From: Candidatus Geocrenenecus sp. JGI 0000106-J15
GTDB taxonomy: Archaea > Thermoproteota > Nitrososphaeria_A > Caldarchaeales > Wolframiiraptoraceae
Assembly: GCA_000405685.1 (NCBI GenBank)
Contig: ASPF01000004.1
Span: 1 to 64,000, forward strand
Direction of reading: 5' to 3'
Length of the DNA: 64,000 nt
Positions within the stretch are counted from its first letter, which is position 1, and the number at the start of each line of letters is the position of its first letter. Shown piece after piece: positions 54,235-62,775 of the stretch. The position numbers were made by a program, and so were the translations under genes. The notes beneath the pieces are model-generated. The model worked only from the letters and a program-made list of their open reading frames with translations. It ran no database searches and had not been told where the DNA came from.

Positions 54235-54966
54235 CTAGTATACTTGTCTGATGAATTGAGAATAGAGGGGTCTTTTATCTTCTATACCTAGCTCTACATA
54301 GTTTCCTCCAATTTTGATGTATCCTACATCTATACTATCTCCCGAGCCAATATCTCTCTGAATAGCTGCAGCTACTGCTTTAAATGCTAATCTAGCTGCT
54401 TCTTCTACTGATATTCCGAAACTATATTCACTTTCTAGTATTCCATAAGCAACAGGGGAGCCTGAACCTGTTGAGATTATAGTCTCCTCCGTCATAGATC
54501 CTGTTAAATCTATGTTAAACATATGTGGACCAGTATTATCGACTCCTGCAATAATCAATTGTGCAATGTATGGAAAGTATCTATAATTAAACATCAAGTT
54601 TGAGGCTAGTCTAGCTATAGATACTATATCCATCGGTAGACCTCTCGATATATGGTAGTATCTTATGTTTGCTCTAAGTAGGTCTATGATTGTTTGAGCA
54701 TCTGCTACTCTACCTGCAATAGTTATTGCTGCATAGTTTGAGAGTGGGAATAACTTCTTACCTTTTCTATGAGCTACGAAGAATCCAGCTGTAACTCTTG
54801 TATCTGTAGCTAATGCAACACCATCTCTAACAACTAACCCTACTGTAGTAGTACCAGTCTTAACTCTCTTTGAGACATCTATATTTGAAGAGAACATTTC
54901 CTTTACACCAACCAGGATTAGAGGGTCTACCAAACCTGAGTTAGTCTTCGACCCCCTTATCATCAT
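54235..54966 (-). CDS. psmB: Proteasome beta subunit, catalytically active
   Basis: A 243-residue 20S core subunit with a long propeptide. Autoprocessing is expected between Gly38 and Thr39 (KTGTTTVGLVV). Counting Thr39 as residue 1, Asp17 (ALATDTR) and Lys33 (GKKLFPL) are in place, so this is an active subunit rather than a silent paralogue. Propeptide length is greater than in many archaea and the start may be at the second Met. Confidence 0.94.
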   Translation of the reverse strand: MMIRGSKTNSGLVDPLILVGVKEMFSSNIDVSKRVKTGTTTVGLVVRDGVALATDTRVTAGFFVAHRKGKKLFPLSNYAAITIAGRVADAQTIIDLLRANIRYYHISRGLPMDIVSIARLASNLMFNYRYFPYIAQLIIAGVDNTGPHMFNIDLTGSMTEETIISTGSGSPVAYGILESEYSFGISVEEAARLAFKAVAAAIQRDIGSGDSIDVGYIKIGGNYVELGIEDKRPLYSQFIRQVY

Positions 54967-55134
54967 TTCGAAAAACTTTCATAAAAATGTTTACTTATGA
55001 AAAACCCTCGAGTAGGCTTATTACCAGAGACTTATAGAGTATAAAAATATCCCCTTAGTCTACGGAAGCGTCCTCCAATAATCATAAGCGAATAGTTAAT
55101 AAGCAATTTTTATCATGACCTATCCGAAAAGGTC

Positions 55135-55992
55135 ATGTCTGATGACGTAACTGAAGAAGAAAAATCCTCAAGGAGTAGTAGAAGAGGCAGGAGAAGTAGA
55201 GCTAAAACGGAGGTTGAAGAAACAGAATCACAGTCTATTGAAGAAGCTCAGCCTACTGAAATTAAAGCAGAAGAAGAGAAGATAGAAGAAGTTAAACCTC
55301 CTACAAAGATTAAGATAGGAGATTTCGTATTGATAGATTATACTATAAAAGTAAAGGAGACAGGTGAAGTAGTAGATACAACAATAGAAGAAGTTGGAAA
55401 GAACTATTTTGAAGCAGGAAGAATATATGAGCCTAAGCTAGTTATACCTGGAAAAGGCTTACTCCTGAAAGCTATTGAAGATGAATTAATAGATTTAGAG
55501 CTTAATCAAGAAAAAACCTTCGAGATCTCTCCTGAAAAAGCATTTGGTGCTAGAGACCCGAATAAGGTGAAAGTAATCCCTATTAGAAGATTGAAGGACG
55601 TGGAAGGACCGATAACTGTAGGTTCAAGAATAACGATCGATGGTAAAGAAGGAGTAGTTAGAAGCATCGGGTCTGGAAGAGTACAGGTTGACTTCAACCC
55701 ATACCTAGCTGGTAAGAGTCTTGAATGCTGGATAAGAATAGTAAATATTATTGAAGACAAGATCGAGAAGATCAAATCATTGATCCATACAAGGATTCCT
55801 GATGTAGATATCAACAAATTTGAAATAATTCAAGATAGAGAAGAATTAAGAATAACTATACCGAGAGAAGCATTTCTATTTCCTGGTCTTCAAGTTTCTA
55901 AGAGAATATTAGCTAAAGATATCATAGATCATATTGAAGGCATTGAGAAGATCGTATTCTTAGAGAACTACGATAGGCAGATGTTTCAGTAG
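55135..55992 (+). CDS. FKBP-type peptidyl-prolyl isomerase, long archaeal form
   Basis: A 285-residue FKBP. The N-terminus (1-60) is charged (EEEKSSRSSRRGRRSRAKTE and acidic stretches) and probably disordered. Then the FKBP core DFVLIDYTIKVKETGEVVDTT, with the IF insertion typical of slyD/long FKBPs, and a C-terminal domain (about 200-285) with RIPDVDINKFEI. Chaperone and proline isomerase roles are known for the family. The N-terminal extension is unusual. Confidence 0.9.
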   Translation: MSDDVTEEEKSSRSSRRGRRSRAKTEVEETESQSIEEAQPTEIKAEEEKIEEVKPPTKIKIGDFVLIDYTIKVKETGEVVDTTIEEVGKNYFEAGRIYEPKLVIPGKGLLLKAIEDELIDLELNQEKTFEISPEKAFGARDPNKVKVIPIRRLKDVEGPITVGSRITIDGKEGVVRSIGSGRVQVDFNPYLAGKSLECWIRIVNIIEDKIEKIKSLIHTRIPDVDINKFEIIQDREELRITIPREAFLFPGLQVSKRILAKDIIDHIEGIEKIVFLENYDRQMFQ

Positions 55993-56639
55993 AGTGTCAT
56001 AAGCTCGACTTCAACATCTTCTCCTAAATCAATCATTGCGCACAGACCATTTTTAGCAGCTCCAGAATTTACGATAGTTGTTTCATCTATCTTAACTATT
56101 CCTCTCCCTTCATGAGCATGGCCACATATCATTAACTTAGGGTGATGATTCTCAACATACATCTTCACAGCCTTGCTTCCAATATGCTTAACACCAGTAT
56201 AATCTACATCAAGCCCATAGGGTGGGGAATGACTAACAAAGATGAAACCAGGTTTCCGTGGAACAACTTTCTTCAACATATCCTCAACTTCTTCTTCAGT
56301 AAACTCTATTAAAGTCCCATATCGACCTACAGCTCCTCCTAACCCTATAAACTCCCAACCAGAGAAATCTACCGATCTTAGATGAAGATTCTTGATAGAA
56401 GTATTTGTCGGAGTCCACTCTAGTAATGCTTTAGGATCACAGTTTCCTGGAACAAAGAATACCTGCCTACCAGACTCGGATATTCTCTCTAATAACATTT
56501 CAGCATCTTCTATCTCTCCGAAATGAGTCAGATCTCCAGTTACAGCTATTAGGTCGGCCCCTATCTCTCCAGCCTTCTGGATGATCTTCTCAACTGCACC
56601 CATATTACCATGAATATCACTTATATGTAGAATCCTCAT
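55986..56639 (-). CDS. Metallophosphoesterase (YfcE/MJ0936 type)
   Basis: A calcineurin-like phosphoesterase with motifs DIHGN, GDLTHFG, GNCD, VSHSPPYG and CGHAHEGRG, complete for a two-metal centre. I prefer ATG 56639 (MRILHISDIHGN), 217 residues; the frame stays open to ATG 56684. Nuclease or phosphodiesterase activity is likely; substrate unknown. Confidence 0.88.
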   Translation of the reverse strand: MRILHISDIHGNMGAVEKIIQKAGEIGADLIAVTGDLTHFGEIEDAEMLLERISESGRQVFFVPGNCDPKALLEWTPTNTSIKNLHLRSVDFSGWEFIGLGGAVGRYGTLIEFTEEEVEDMLKKVVPRKPGFIFVSHSPPYGLDVDYTGVKHIGSKAVKMYVENHHPKLMICGHAHEGRGIVKIDETTIVNSGAAKNGLCAMIDLGEDVEVELMTLY

Positions 56640-56733
56640 CCTAGAAGACATAAGCATATATAGAAACCTAAAAACCTTATTCATTTGAAAAGAAAACCGT
56701 TATATCGAGAAAATATATTAAACATGATTGAGT

Positions 56734-56838
56734 GCGGGGGTACCCGAGTCAGGTCAATGCTGGTCAGAAGCGACAATAGGGGGCAGGCTTAAGACCTGCT
56801 GGCGTAGGCCTTCGTGGGTTCGAATCCCACCCCCCGCA
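56734..56838 (+). tRNA. tRNA-Leu (TAA) with an insertion in the D-loop
   Basis: Acceptor GCGGGGG/CCCCCGC, T-arm GTGGG TTCGAAT CCCAC, anticodon stem GCAGG/CCTGC with loop CT-TAA-GA, so anticodon TAA (Leu), and a long variable arm TGGCGTAGGCCTTC. The D-arm has CCCGAGTCAGGTCAA then 20 bases (TGCTGGTCAGAAGCGACAAT) before AGGG, where related tRNA-Leu genes have none. This is best read as a noncanonical intron at D-loop. Mature length would be 85 nt. Confidence 0.85.
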
Positions 56839-57132
56839 TCGAGACTTGTATTTTGATACTGCTTTAGCCTAGAGGTTAGATTTCTATATCCATGGGCTCG
56901 ATAAATTCTAGATGAGAAGGCCAACTCGTTTTATTTGTCTTAAATGTTTGTTGTAAAATCTCTAGTTTCTCATCTCTCTTTTCTCCATAACTGTAGAGTT
57001 AAATCTAATTATATTCTTCCATAATGTATTTTACGGGAAGTGTATTTTATAGCCCTATATAATAGGGGCCTGTTGTTTGATTCTAAAATTACTTAGGAAA
57101 TTTTATTTACCTGATTATAGAGTAGTATATAG

Positions 57133-57705
57133 ATGTCTAAGACTAGGAGAATGAGTGTTGTTAAGCCTAAAATATGTTTTATGGATTTAGAAGCGACAGC
57201 TCTTGATGCTGATGTAGGATATCTTGTAGGAGGAGGATTTATGGATGAGAGAGGTAGATTCAAATGGTTTTATTCTGATATACCTTCAAAAGAAAAAAAG
57301 ACGTTATCATCAATCATAGAATATATGGTTAAGCATCACATAGTATTTACTTGGAATGGAAGTAAATTTGATATACCCTTCTTGGCTACACGATCAATTA
57401 AACATAATCTTAGAGCAGAGTTAGTCTACAGACCCACCCATCTAGACCTAGCAGAATTCATCCGTAACTACTTTAAGCTTTCATTTGTTAATCTTTACCA
57501 CGTTGCTAGGTTTCTAAACATAGGTAAAGACACTAGTGTAGAAGGTATAGATGTCCCATCACTATACTTAAAAGCAGTAAAAAATGATAAACGTGCTGCA
57601 ATAAGGATCAAGAATCATTGTAGAGACGATCTCGAGGTTCTAAGAAAAATCTACTTTAAGATCCTACCTATCTTAAGAGAGGTTAGACCTGAGCTTACCC
57701 TCTAG
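57133..57705 (+). CDS. RNase H-like 3'-5' exonuclease-fold protein
   Basis: A 190-residue protein in the DnaQ-like RNase H fold (YprB/RNase_H_2 group): CFMDLEATALDADVGYLVGG (D-E), FTWNGSKFDIPFLATR (Asp), then THLDLAEFIR and HCRDDLEVLRKIY (Asp). The catalytic acids are all present. Substrate is unknown; single-stranded DNA or RNA ends are likely. The 294 nt upstream show no gene; a short inverted repeat CCCTAT-ATA-ATAGGG is at 57053-57067. Confidence 0.8.
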   Translation: MSKTRRMSVVKPKICFMDLEATALDADVGYLVGGGFMDERGRFKWFYSDIPSKEKKTLSSIIEYMVKHHIVFTWNGSKFDIPFLATRSIKHNLRAELVYRPTHLDLAEFIRNYFKLSFVNLYHVARFLNIGKDTSVEGIDVPSLYLKAVKNDKRAAIRIKNHCRDDLEVLRKIYFKILPILREVRPELTL

Positions 57706-57723
57706 CCTCTTAAATTCAGATAA

Positions 57724-59127
57724 CTACTGTATCTGGACTATCTTAACTAGATGGATAGGTTCATCTTTTAACCCATAAGTCAGTATTACTATGTCTCCAT
57801 TATTTACTTCTCTTGAAGACTTCAATGTAGATAGCATTTCTTCAAGACCTTCAAAGTATTCTACGGCATTAACCTTCACAGGTTTAACTCCCCATAGTAT
57901 TGAGATCTTGCGTATTGTCTTAGGAGAACCTGAGCATGCATATACTTTAACATTTGGACGATTACGCGATATTCTTAAAGCTACTCTACCAGTCTTAGTG
58001 TAGATAGCTATCGAGGCTCTAAGAGATTCAGCCAGCATCGTTATACCATCAGCAAACCTATCTCTAACATCTATCTCCCTGGATAGCTTAATCTTTCTAG
58101 GGGTAATAGTCGAATCATATGTTTCGATAACTTTTTTCAACCATTCAACGGATTCTATAGGGTACTTGCCTGCAGCTGTTTCACCTGTCAGCATTAAGGT
58201 ATCTACTCCATCTCTAGCTGCAGATAGTATATCTACTATCTCGCTCCTAGTAGGTATAGGGTTATCTATCATTGATCCTAATAATTGCGTGGCTACTATT
58301 ACTGGTTTACCTCTCTCTAAGCATTTCTCTACAATATATTCTTGAAGTCTAGGTACATGTTCTAATCCAAAATGCATTCCAAGATCGCCTCTTGCAACGA
58401 GTAATCCATCTGATGAATCAATTATCTCTTTTAGATTATTCACTGCTTGTACTGTTTCTATCTTACTTATAACTCCAAGTTCTACTCCACCAAGGGAGAC
58501 CAGCGTAGACCTGAGCAGCTCCACATCTCCGACATTTCTAACATAGCTTAATCCAATATAATCGAAGTCGTTTAATACACAGAATCTTGCTGCTTCTAGA
58601 TCTCTTCTTGAAAGAGTTGGTAAACCTATCTCTCGGCCTTTAATCACTATAGCTTTCCTTGAGCTTATCTCCGCAGGTGTTAAAGCTTTAACTGTAGCCT
58701 CTCTTTTTTCAACCTCTACTACTTGAAGCTGGATCCTTCCGTCATCCATTAGAAGAATATCTCCTATATGGATATTCTTGAAGAAGAGTTCAAGTGATAG
58801 TGGGAGAACCTTCTCATCATCTCCAACCGTATCTCCAAATATTATCTTCGCTAAATCATCTTTCTTCAGATGTACTTTACCTCTTATTTCTCCAAGCCTA
58901 ATAGATGGACCTGGAAGATCTCCTATTAATGCAACATACTTGTCTAAGTTTTTACATGAGTCCTGTATTAAGTCTACATATCTTTTCCATTCTTCAACTG
59001 TTCCATGACTAAAGTTTATTCTGAAAGAAGAGATTCCTAGTTCGAGAATCTTCTTAATCTTCTCGATGTCAGCTGAGGCAGGACCTATAGTAACAGCAAT
59101 CTTCGTTCTCAACCTAGTTCTAGACAT
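57724..59127 (-). CDS. pyk: Pyruvate kinase
   Basis: Final step of glycolysis, phosphoenolpyruvate to pyruvate. 467 residues, with TKIAVTIGPAS, FRINFSHGT, the beta-barrel motif VISKIETVQAVNNL and DGLLVARGDLGM, catalytic KPVIVATQLLGSM (where bacterial enzymes have QMLESM), TGETAAGKYP, and a C-terminal regulatory domain. It is convergent with the RNase H-like gene. Confidence 0.95.
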   Translation of the reverse strand: MSRTRLRTKIAVTIGPASADIEKIKKILELGISSFRINFSHGTVEEWKRYVDLIQDSCKNLDKYVALIGDLPGPSIRLGEIRGKVHLKKDDLAKIIFGDTVGDDEKVLPLSLELFFKNIHIGDILLMDDGRIQLQVVEVEKREATVKALTPAEISSRKAIVIKGREIGLPTLSRRDLEAARFCVLNDFDYIGLSYVRNVGDVELLRSTLVSLGGVELGVISKIETVQAVNNLKEIIDSSDGLLVARGDLGMHFGLEHVPRLQEYIVEKCLERGKPVIVATQLLGSMIDNPIPTRSEIVDILSAARDGVDTLMLTGETAAGKYPIESVEWLKKVIETYDSTITPRKIKLSREIDVRDRFADGITMLAESLRASIAIYTKTGRVALRISRNRPNVKVYACSGSPKTIRKISILWGVKPVKVNAVEYFEGLEEMLSTLKSSREVNNGDIVILTYGLKDEPIHLVKIVQIQ

Positions 59128-59213
59128 TCTTACTGTAACAGTAAGTTAAAGAGTTTACTATAATAGACAAGCTGGAGAAAGGCTCATTGGAGTACTCTCA
59201 AAGCAGAAACAAT

Positions 59214-59333
59214 ATGGAGAAAGTTAAGCATAAACTATTGAACGCTCTCCGGCCAAATGGGTGCAGCGGCATCCTTATATTGACTATCTATGAACAGGTT
59301 AACAAGAAACTCAATGAACATGGAGTAGCCTAA
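59214..59333 (+). CDS. Small open frame of 39 residues, unrecognised
   Basis: ATG 59214 to TAA 59331-59333 gives M-E-K-V-K-H-K-L-L-N-A-L-R-P-N-G-C-S-G-I-L and on to E-Q-V-N-K-K-L-N-E-H-G-V-A. It has protein-like composition, is more G+C-rich than its surroundings and the same frame stays open for another 41 codons beyond the TAA. It may be a real microprotein or the start of a decayed gene. No ribosome site. The remainder of 59128-59530 shows nothing else. Confidence 0.25.
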   Translation: MEKVKHKLLNALRPNGCSGILILTIYEQVNKKLNEHGVA

Positions 59334-59530
59334 ATCGTCTTAGTCTTCACAGCGCTATTAGGCCTGAGAAAAATGATGGATCCCGCCTTCCTTAATATAC
59401 GAATCTATATGTTCAACAGCCATCAAGCCGTCGCAAATCTACGTCAACATCCCTAGCCTCAGCTGTATCATTTATGAGAAAAGAATAAGATATTATATAG
59501 ATGGTTTTTTATAGATAGAGAGATTATGGT

Positions 59531-60049
59531 GTGGGAGACATGAAGGAGAGCATTCATGAGAAGTATAAGATTCATAGAATGGTTAAGAACGCTTCAATAA
59601 TTAATTTGTCTATTTCGATAATCTGGACTTTTCTTATAGTGCTTCCCCTCGAGCCTTTCTCAATATTGTTGAGAATAATTGTAGGTGGAGGACCTGGAGT
59701 CTGGTTTCTTCTAGCATATCTACTTCACCTGATCATTGGGTATGTGGGGTTTACTGGATTATCATTCTTGTATTATCTTATTGAGGAGAAATGGGAGACT
59801 AAGCTCAATAATAAGTTTATTATAGGTGGATTTTACTTACTGTTCATTGGGGTTAACATTACGTTAATCACGCTAGCTGTAGCAGGAGCAATTGGAGGAT
59901 ATTATCTGAATATAATACATGCGCCAGTTGAAGATGTGAGAAGCATTCTAGAGCCGATGGTGAACCCGATAAGGATGCTCAGCTTAATCACGATAATAGG
60001 AGCATTAATATTTCTAGTCCCAGCCTACAAAGCTCTTATACGAAAATAG
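59531..60049 (+). CDS. Four-helix membrane protein of unknown function (paralogue of 61049 product)
   Basis: A 172-residue protein with four hydrophobic helices. The second helix pair (GGPGVWFLLAYLLHLIIGYVGFTGLSFLYYLIEE) resembles GSAGQWFTVGYLTYLIVGVIGVAVTAIFYYYIEG of the minus-strand protein at 61049, so the two are paralogues. No ligand cysteines; one or two histidines in the helices. The family is unknown to me. GTG 59531 or ATG 59540 could start it; TATA-like sequence is at about 59492-59500. Confidence 0.6.
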   Translation: MGDMKESIHEKYKIHRMVKNASIINLSISIIWTFLIVLPLEPFSILLRIIVGGGPGVWFLLAYLLHLIIGYVGFTGLSFLYYLIEEKWETKLNNKFIIGGFYLLFIGVNITLITLAVAGAIGGYYLNIIHAPVEDVRSILEPMVNPIRMLSLITIIGALIFLVPAYKALIRK

Positions 60050-60054
60050 TTTCA

Positions 60055-60957
60055 TCATTTAATTCTGTAAGCTACATAAACAATAATTATTGTTGAGACA
60101 ACTAGAACTATGAAGAACAGTATAGAATATATCGGGTGCATAGAATTATTCCAAGTAGGTTTGGAGTATATCCATGCTACTGTACCATCATTGTTGAGGG
60201 TTATTGAGATGAAAGGTGGGACTTGACCTCCACCAACCTCGAAGAGTGGTCTCTTATCAAATACTTGTCCATCATCTATATACCATCCATTTAATACTTT
60301 TTTTCCATCAACTAGTATTGAATGCAGGATTGCTTCACCCATTTGTTTAAAGATTTCTTCATTACTAGTATATGATTCGAAGGCAACTACTTCTTGTTCA
60401 CCATCCATGAATGTTGAACTATTATCAGCCAAGATATCTACATCTATACTTTCCCCTTGTGAGAGATTGGTTATGGATGAAGCCCAAACACCATCATGTT
60501 TATCCTCACTAGGTCTATAGTATATTGAGATGGAGGCTTTATCATTTGGATTGAAGTAAGGGGGAGAATCTAGAAGGACTGCTACGTAAGTCTTGTTATA
60601 ATGATAAACATTTCTTACATACATGAAGTAGGTTGTCCAGTAGGTAGAGTTTGGCTGAATTCCTACAGCTGCTTGGATTATTGTTTGCTTTTTCGTCATT
60701 ATGCTTACTATGAGGTATATAGTTTTATCCGTATAGCTAATGTTTGGAAGTGTTAATACAACTGTAATGTTTCTATGTTTACTCCACTCAACTCTAGATC
60801 CATCTTCTAGTGGGCTATCATTAGGGATCGTTAACCCAAGCCCCCAAGACCTTTGAGTCACCCATGTATCTCTAGAAGGATTTTCATAAAGCATTATAGC
60901 TCCAGTAGATAATTGGAGAACGAACAACGATGCTATGACGACGCTGAGTTCCTTCAC
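60055..60957 (-). CDS. Exported or membrane-anchored beta-rich protein, function unknown
   Basis: A 300-residue protein: N-terminal signal helix (KELSVVIASLFVLQLSTGAIML), a beta-rich extracellular part (about 30-270) without cysteines, and a C-terminal membrane helix (SILFFIVLVVSTIIIVYVAY). It is located between two related four-helix membrane proteins and is convergent to the 59531 gene (5 nt between stops). I do not recognise a domain. Confidence 0.5.
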   Translation of the reverse strand: MKELSVVIASLFVLQLSTGAIMLYENPSRDTWVTQRSWGLGLTIPNDSPLEDGSRVEWSKHRNITVVLTLPNISYTDKTIYLIVSIMTKKQTIIQAAVGIQPNSTYWTTYFMYVRNVYHYNKTYVAVLLDSPPYFNPNDKASISIYYRPSEDKHDGVWASSITNLSQGESIDVDILADNSSTFMDGEQEVVAFESYTSNEEIFKQMGEAILHSILVDGKKVLNGWYIDDGQVFDKRPLFEVGGGQVPPFISITLNNDGTVAWIYSKPTWNNSMHPIYSILFFIVLVVSTIIIVYVAYRIK

Positions 60958-61048
60958 TATACCTAGTACGTTAATGAATTAATTGAAAAATTTTACTTAC
61001 TTATGATTACATAAATAAAAAGAATTGTAGAGATTTTAAGAAAGCTTT

Positions 61049-61606
61049 CTAGTCTTTTCTCCGCCAGCTAATTATGTATCCTAGTCCGCCAGCAAGTACG
61101 CCTATACTAAGCAGTACTATGAATATTGTTATCCATAATGGGTATCCTAGCGGTATCCCATAGAATACGTTGACGTGGACTTGTCCAGGGTTCCATCCTA
61201 GTCCACCGACTTCAGGAGGTAGCATAGCTGCGCCTCCTAAATATCCTCCAATCATCATCATCCACGTGGCCCCAACGACGCCGACATTCATTAATACTAA
61301 ATGTATCCAAGCAAGGAGGTTGGAGAAGCCGGTATATTTCTTTCCATGAACTCCTTCTATGTAATAGTAGAAGATCGCAGTTACAGCTACTCCTATTACT
61401 CCTACTATAAGATATGTTAGATATCCAACTGTAAACCATTGACCAGCACTACCAAAAGCTATGACTCGGCTTGGCTCTGGCTTTAAGAAGAATATCTGTC
61501 CTAATACAATGTATAAGGTTAGTACTGTGGCTAGTGCTCCTTGGACGATTGCTGCTGTAATAAACCTCGAAGCCCATATGGATTTAATCTGGGTCGACAT
61601 TGTCAT
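61049..61606 (-). CDS. Four-helix membrane protein of unknown function (paralogue of 59531 product)
   Basis: A 185-residue protein with about five hydrophobic segments, including TVGYLTYLIVGVIGVAVTAIFYYYIEG and a C-terminal IFIVLLSIGVLAGGLGYII. A Met/Gly-rich middle segment (MMMIGGYLGGAAMLPPEVGG) is visible. Shares a core with the 59531 product (see there). Some histidines (IHLVLMNVG, VHVNVF) are in or near membranes, but no cytochrome motif is present. Confidence 0.6.
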   Translation of the reverse strand: MTMSTQIKSIWASRFITAAIVQGALATVLTLYIVLGQIFFLKPEPSRVIAFGSAGQWFTVGYLTYLIVGVIGVAVTAIFYYYIEGVHGKKYTGFSNLLAWIHLVLMNVGVVGATWMMMIGGYLGGAAMLPPEVGGLGWNPGQVHVNVFYGIPLGYPLWITIFIVLLSIGVLAGGLGYIISWRRKD

Positions 61607-61716
61607 AACGGTGTTATAAGAACTATTTAAATATTATTCACCAACAAAGAATCTTAACCCAGAAGCTAAAACCAGCTAAAGCGAATCTCTATATAAGAAG
61701 TACGAAGTACTATGGA

Positions 61717-62178
61717 TTATTCAAGTATTTCTTTTAATGAGGCGGGAGCAAACCCGTATAGTCCGTCTTCTTTTCTTATAACTAACCCGTCTTTTCTAAG
61801 CTCACTTAATCTAGCTCTAGTTATTCTTTCATCTATTCCTGTATAGTTAGCTATCTCTTTAGGTGTTAAGAGTTCTTTCTCAAATATTCCGATTTTTCTA
61901 CCTAGGTATGCTCCAGCTAAACATAGTAGGATTTTTTTCTTAGCATCTCCTCCAACAAGTATGTTTATCCTATCTTCTTTTACTTCAACTTTACCAGAAA
62001 GTTTACCTGCAAGCTCTTCAATATCTACTGCTCCTACTAATTTCTTAATAACTTGTAAAGATGGATAAAGTTCAGAAAAATACTTATTTACACTCATCCA
62101 TACTTCTTCATATCCACCTTCAAACTCCACTTCAGAATCTGCCGTCTTAATTACCACTTTAATCTTTTCTTCCTTCAT
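61717..62178 (-). CDS. Winged-helix-type protein of unknown function A
   Basis: A 153-residue protein. First half: an alpha/beta part that begins KVVIKTADSEVEFEGGYEEVWMSVNKYFSEL. Second half: helix-turn-helix/winged pattern (TPKEIANYTGIDERITRARLSELRKDGLVIRKEDGLYGFAP). It overlaps the next gene by 4 nt. A similar N-terminal pattern (VEVEGDRDFVESKISDL) appears in that neighbour, so they may be related partners. Confidence 0.6.
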   Translation of the reverse strand: MKEEKIKVVIKTADSEVEFEGGYEEVWMSVNKYFSELYPSLQVIKKLVGAVDIEELAGKLSGKVEVKEDRINILVGGDAKKKILLCLAGAYLGRKIGIFEKELLTPKEIANYTGIDERITRARLSELRKDGLVIRKEDGLYGFAPASLKEILE

Positions 62179-62654
62179 ATCTCTTCCTCCTTGAACATTG
62201 TTTCTACATATCTTATTCCTTTCTCCAGTATTCTAAAACTCTTTCTTCCATTGGTCTTTCCAGATTCTTCAATATATCCCTCTTCTATTAAGTCTGAAAC
62301 CGCTTGTCTAGGGTTAGCTGGTCTAGGCCACCTTCTCTGCTCATAGAAGCTTTCGATATCATCATAGGTAAAATCTCGTTCCTCAAATCTGTAGAGATAA
62401 TACGCTATAGTAAGAATCCTTTGAAGATGGGTTTGTGGGTTAAGCTCAGTTGAAAACTCTGTAAATGACATCTTCTTATCTATAGATATAACTCTGGGTG
62501 AATGTTTAACAATTTGTCCTTGAAGTCTTTTTGATATAGCGTCTATCCAGCTTAAGTCAGATATCTTTGATTCAACGAAATCTCTGTCGCCTTCAACTTC
62601 TATTTCTAATCCATTCAAATTCAACTTTATCCTGTATGTTGTCTGTGCACACAT
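62175..62654 (-). CDS. Winged-helix-type protein of unknown function B
   Basis: From ATG 62654 (MCAQTTYRIKLNLNGLEIEVEGDRDFVESKISDL) 159 residues; the frame stays open to ATG 62750. The end has a DNA-binding-like fold (YDDIESFYEQRRWPRPANPRQAVSDLIEEGYIEES...SFRILEKG). It lies between gatE and gene A; A, B and gatE are on the same strand and closely spaced, so they could be co-transcribed. Role unknown; a pair of transcription regulators or of RNA-related proteins are both possible. Confidence 0.6.
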   Translation of the reverse strand: MCAQTTYRIKLNLNGLEIEVEGDRDFVESKISDLSWIDAISKRLQGQIVKHSPRVISIDKKMSFTEFSTELNPQTHLQRILTIAYYLYRFEERDFTYDDIESFYEQRRWPRPANPRQAVSDLIEEGYIEESGKTNGRKSFRILEKGIRYVETMFKEEEI

Positions 62655-62775
62655 ACTGAGATTTGACTTCTGATACTTGGTTATAAGCTTTACAGGGTAG
62701 GGTAAAAGTGGATTTGGATGACCTAAGTGGTTTAAGCACGTGTTAAGCACACTTGCATCCTAGCCATAATCTTCT

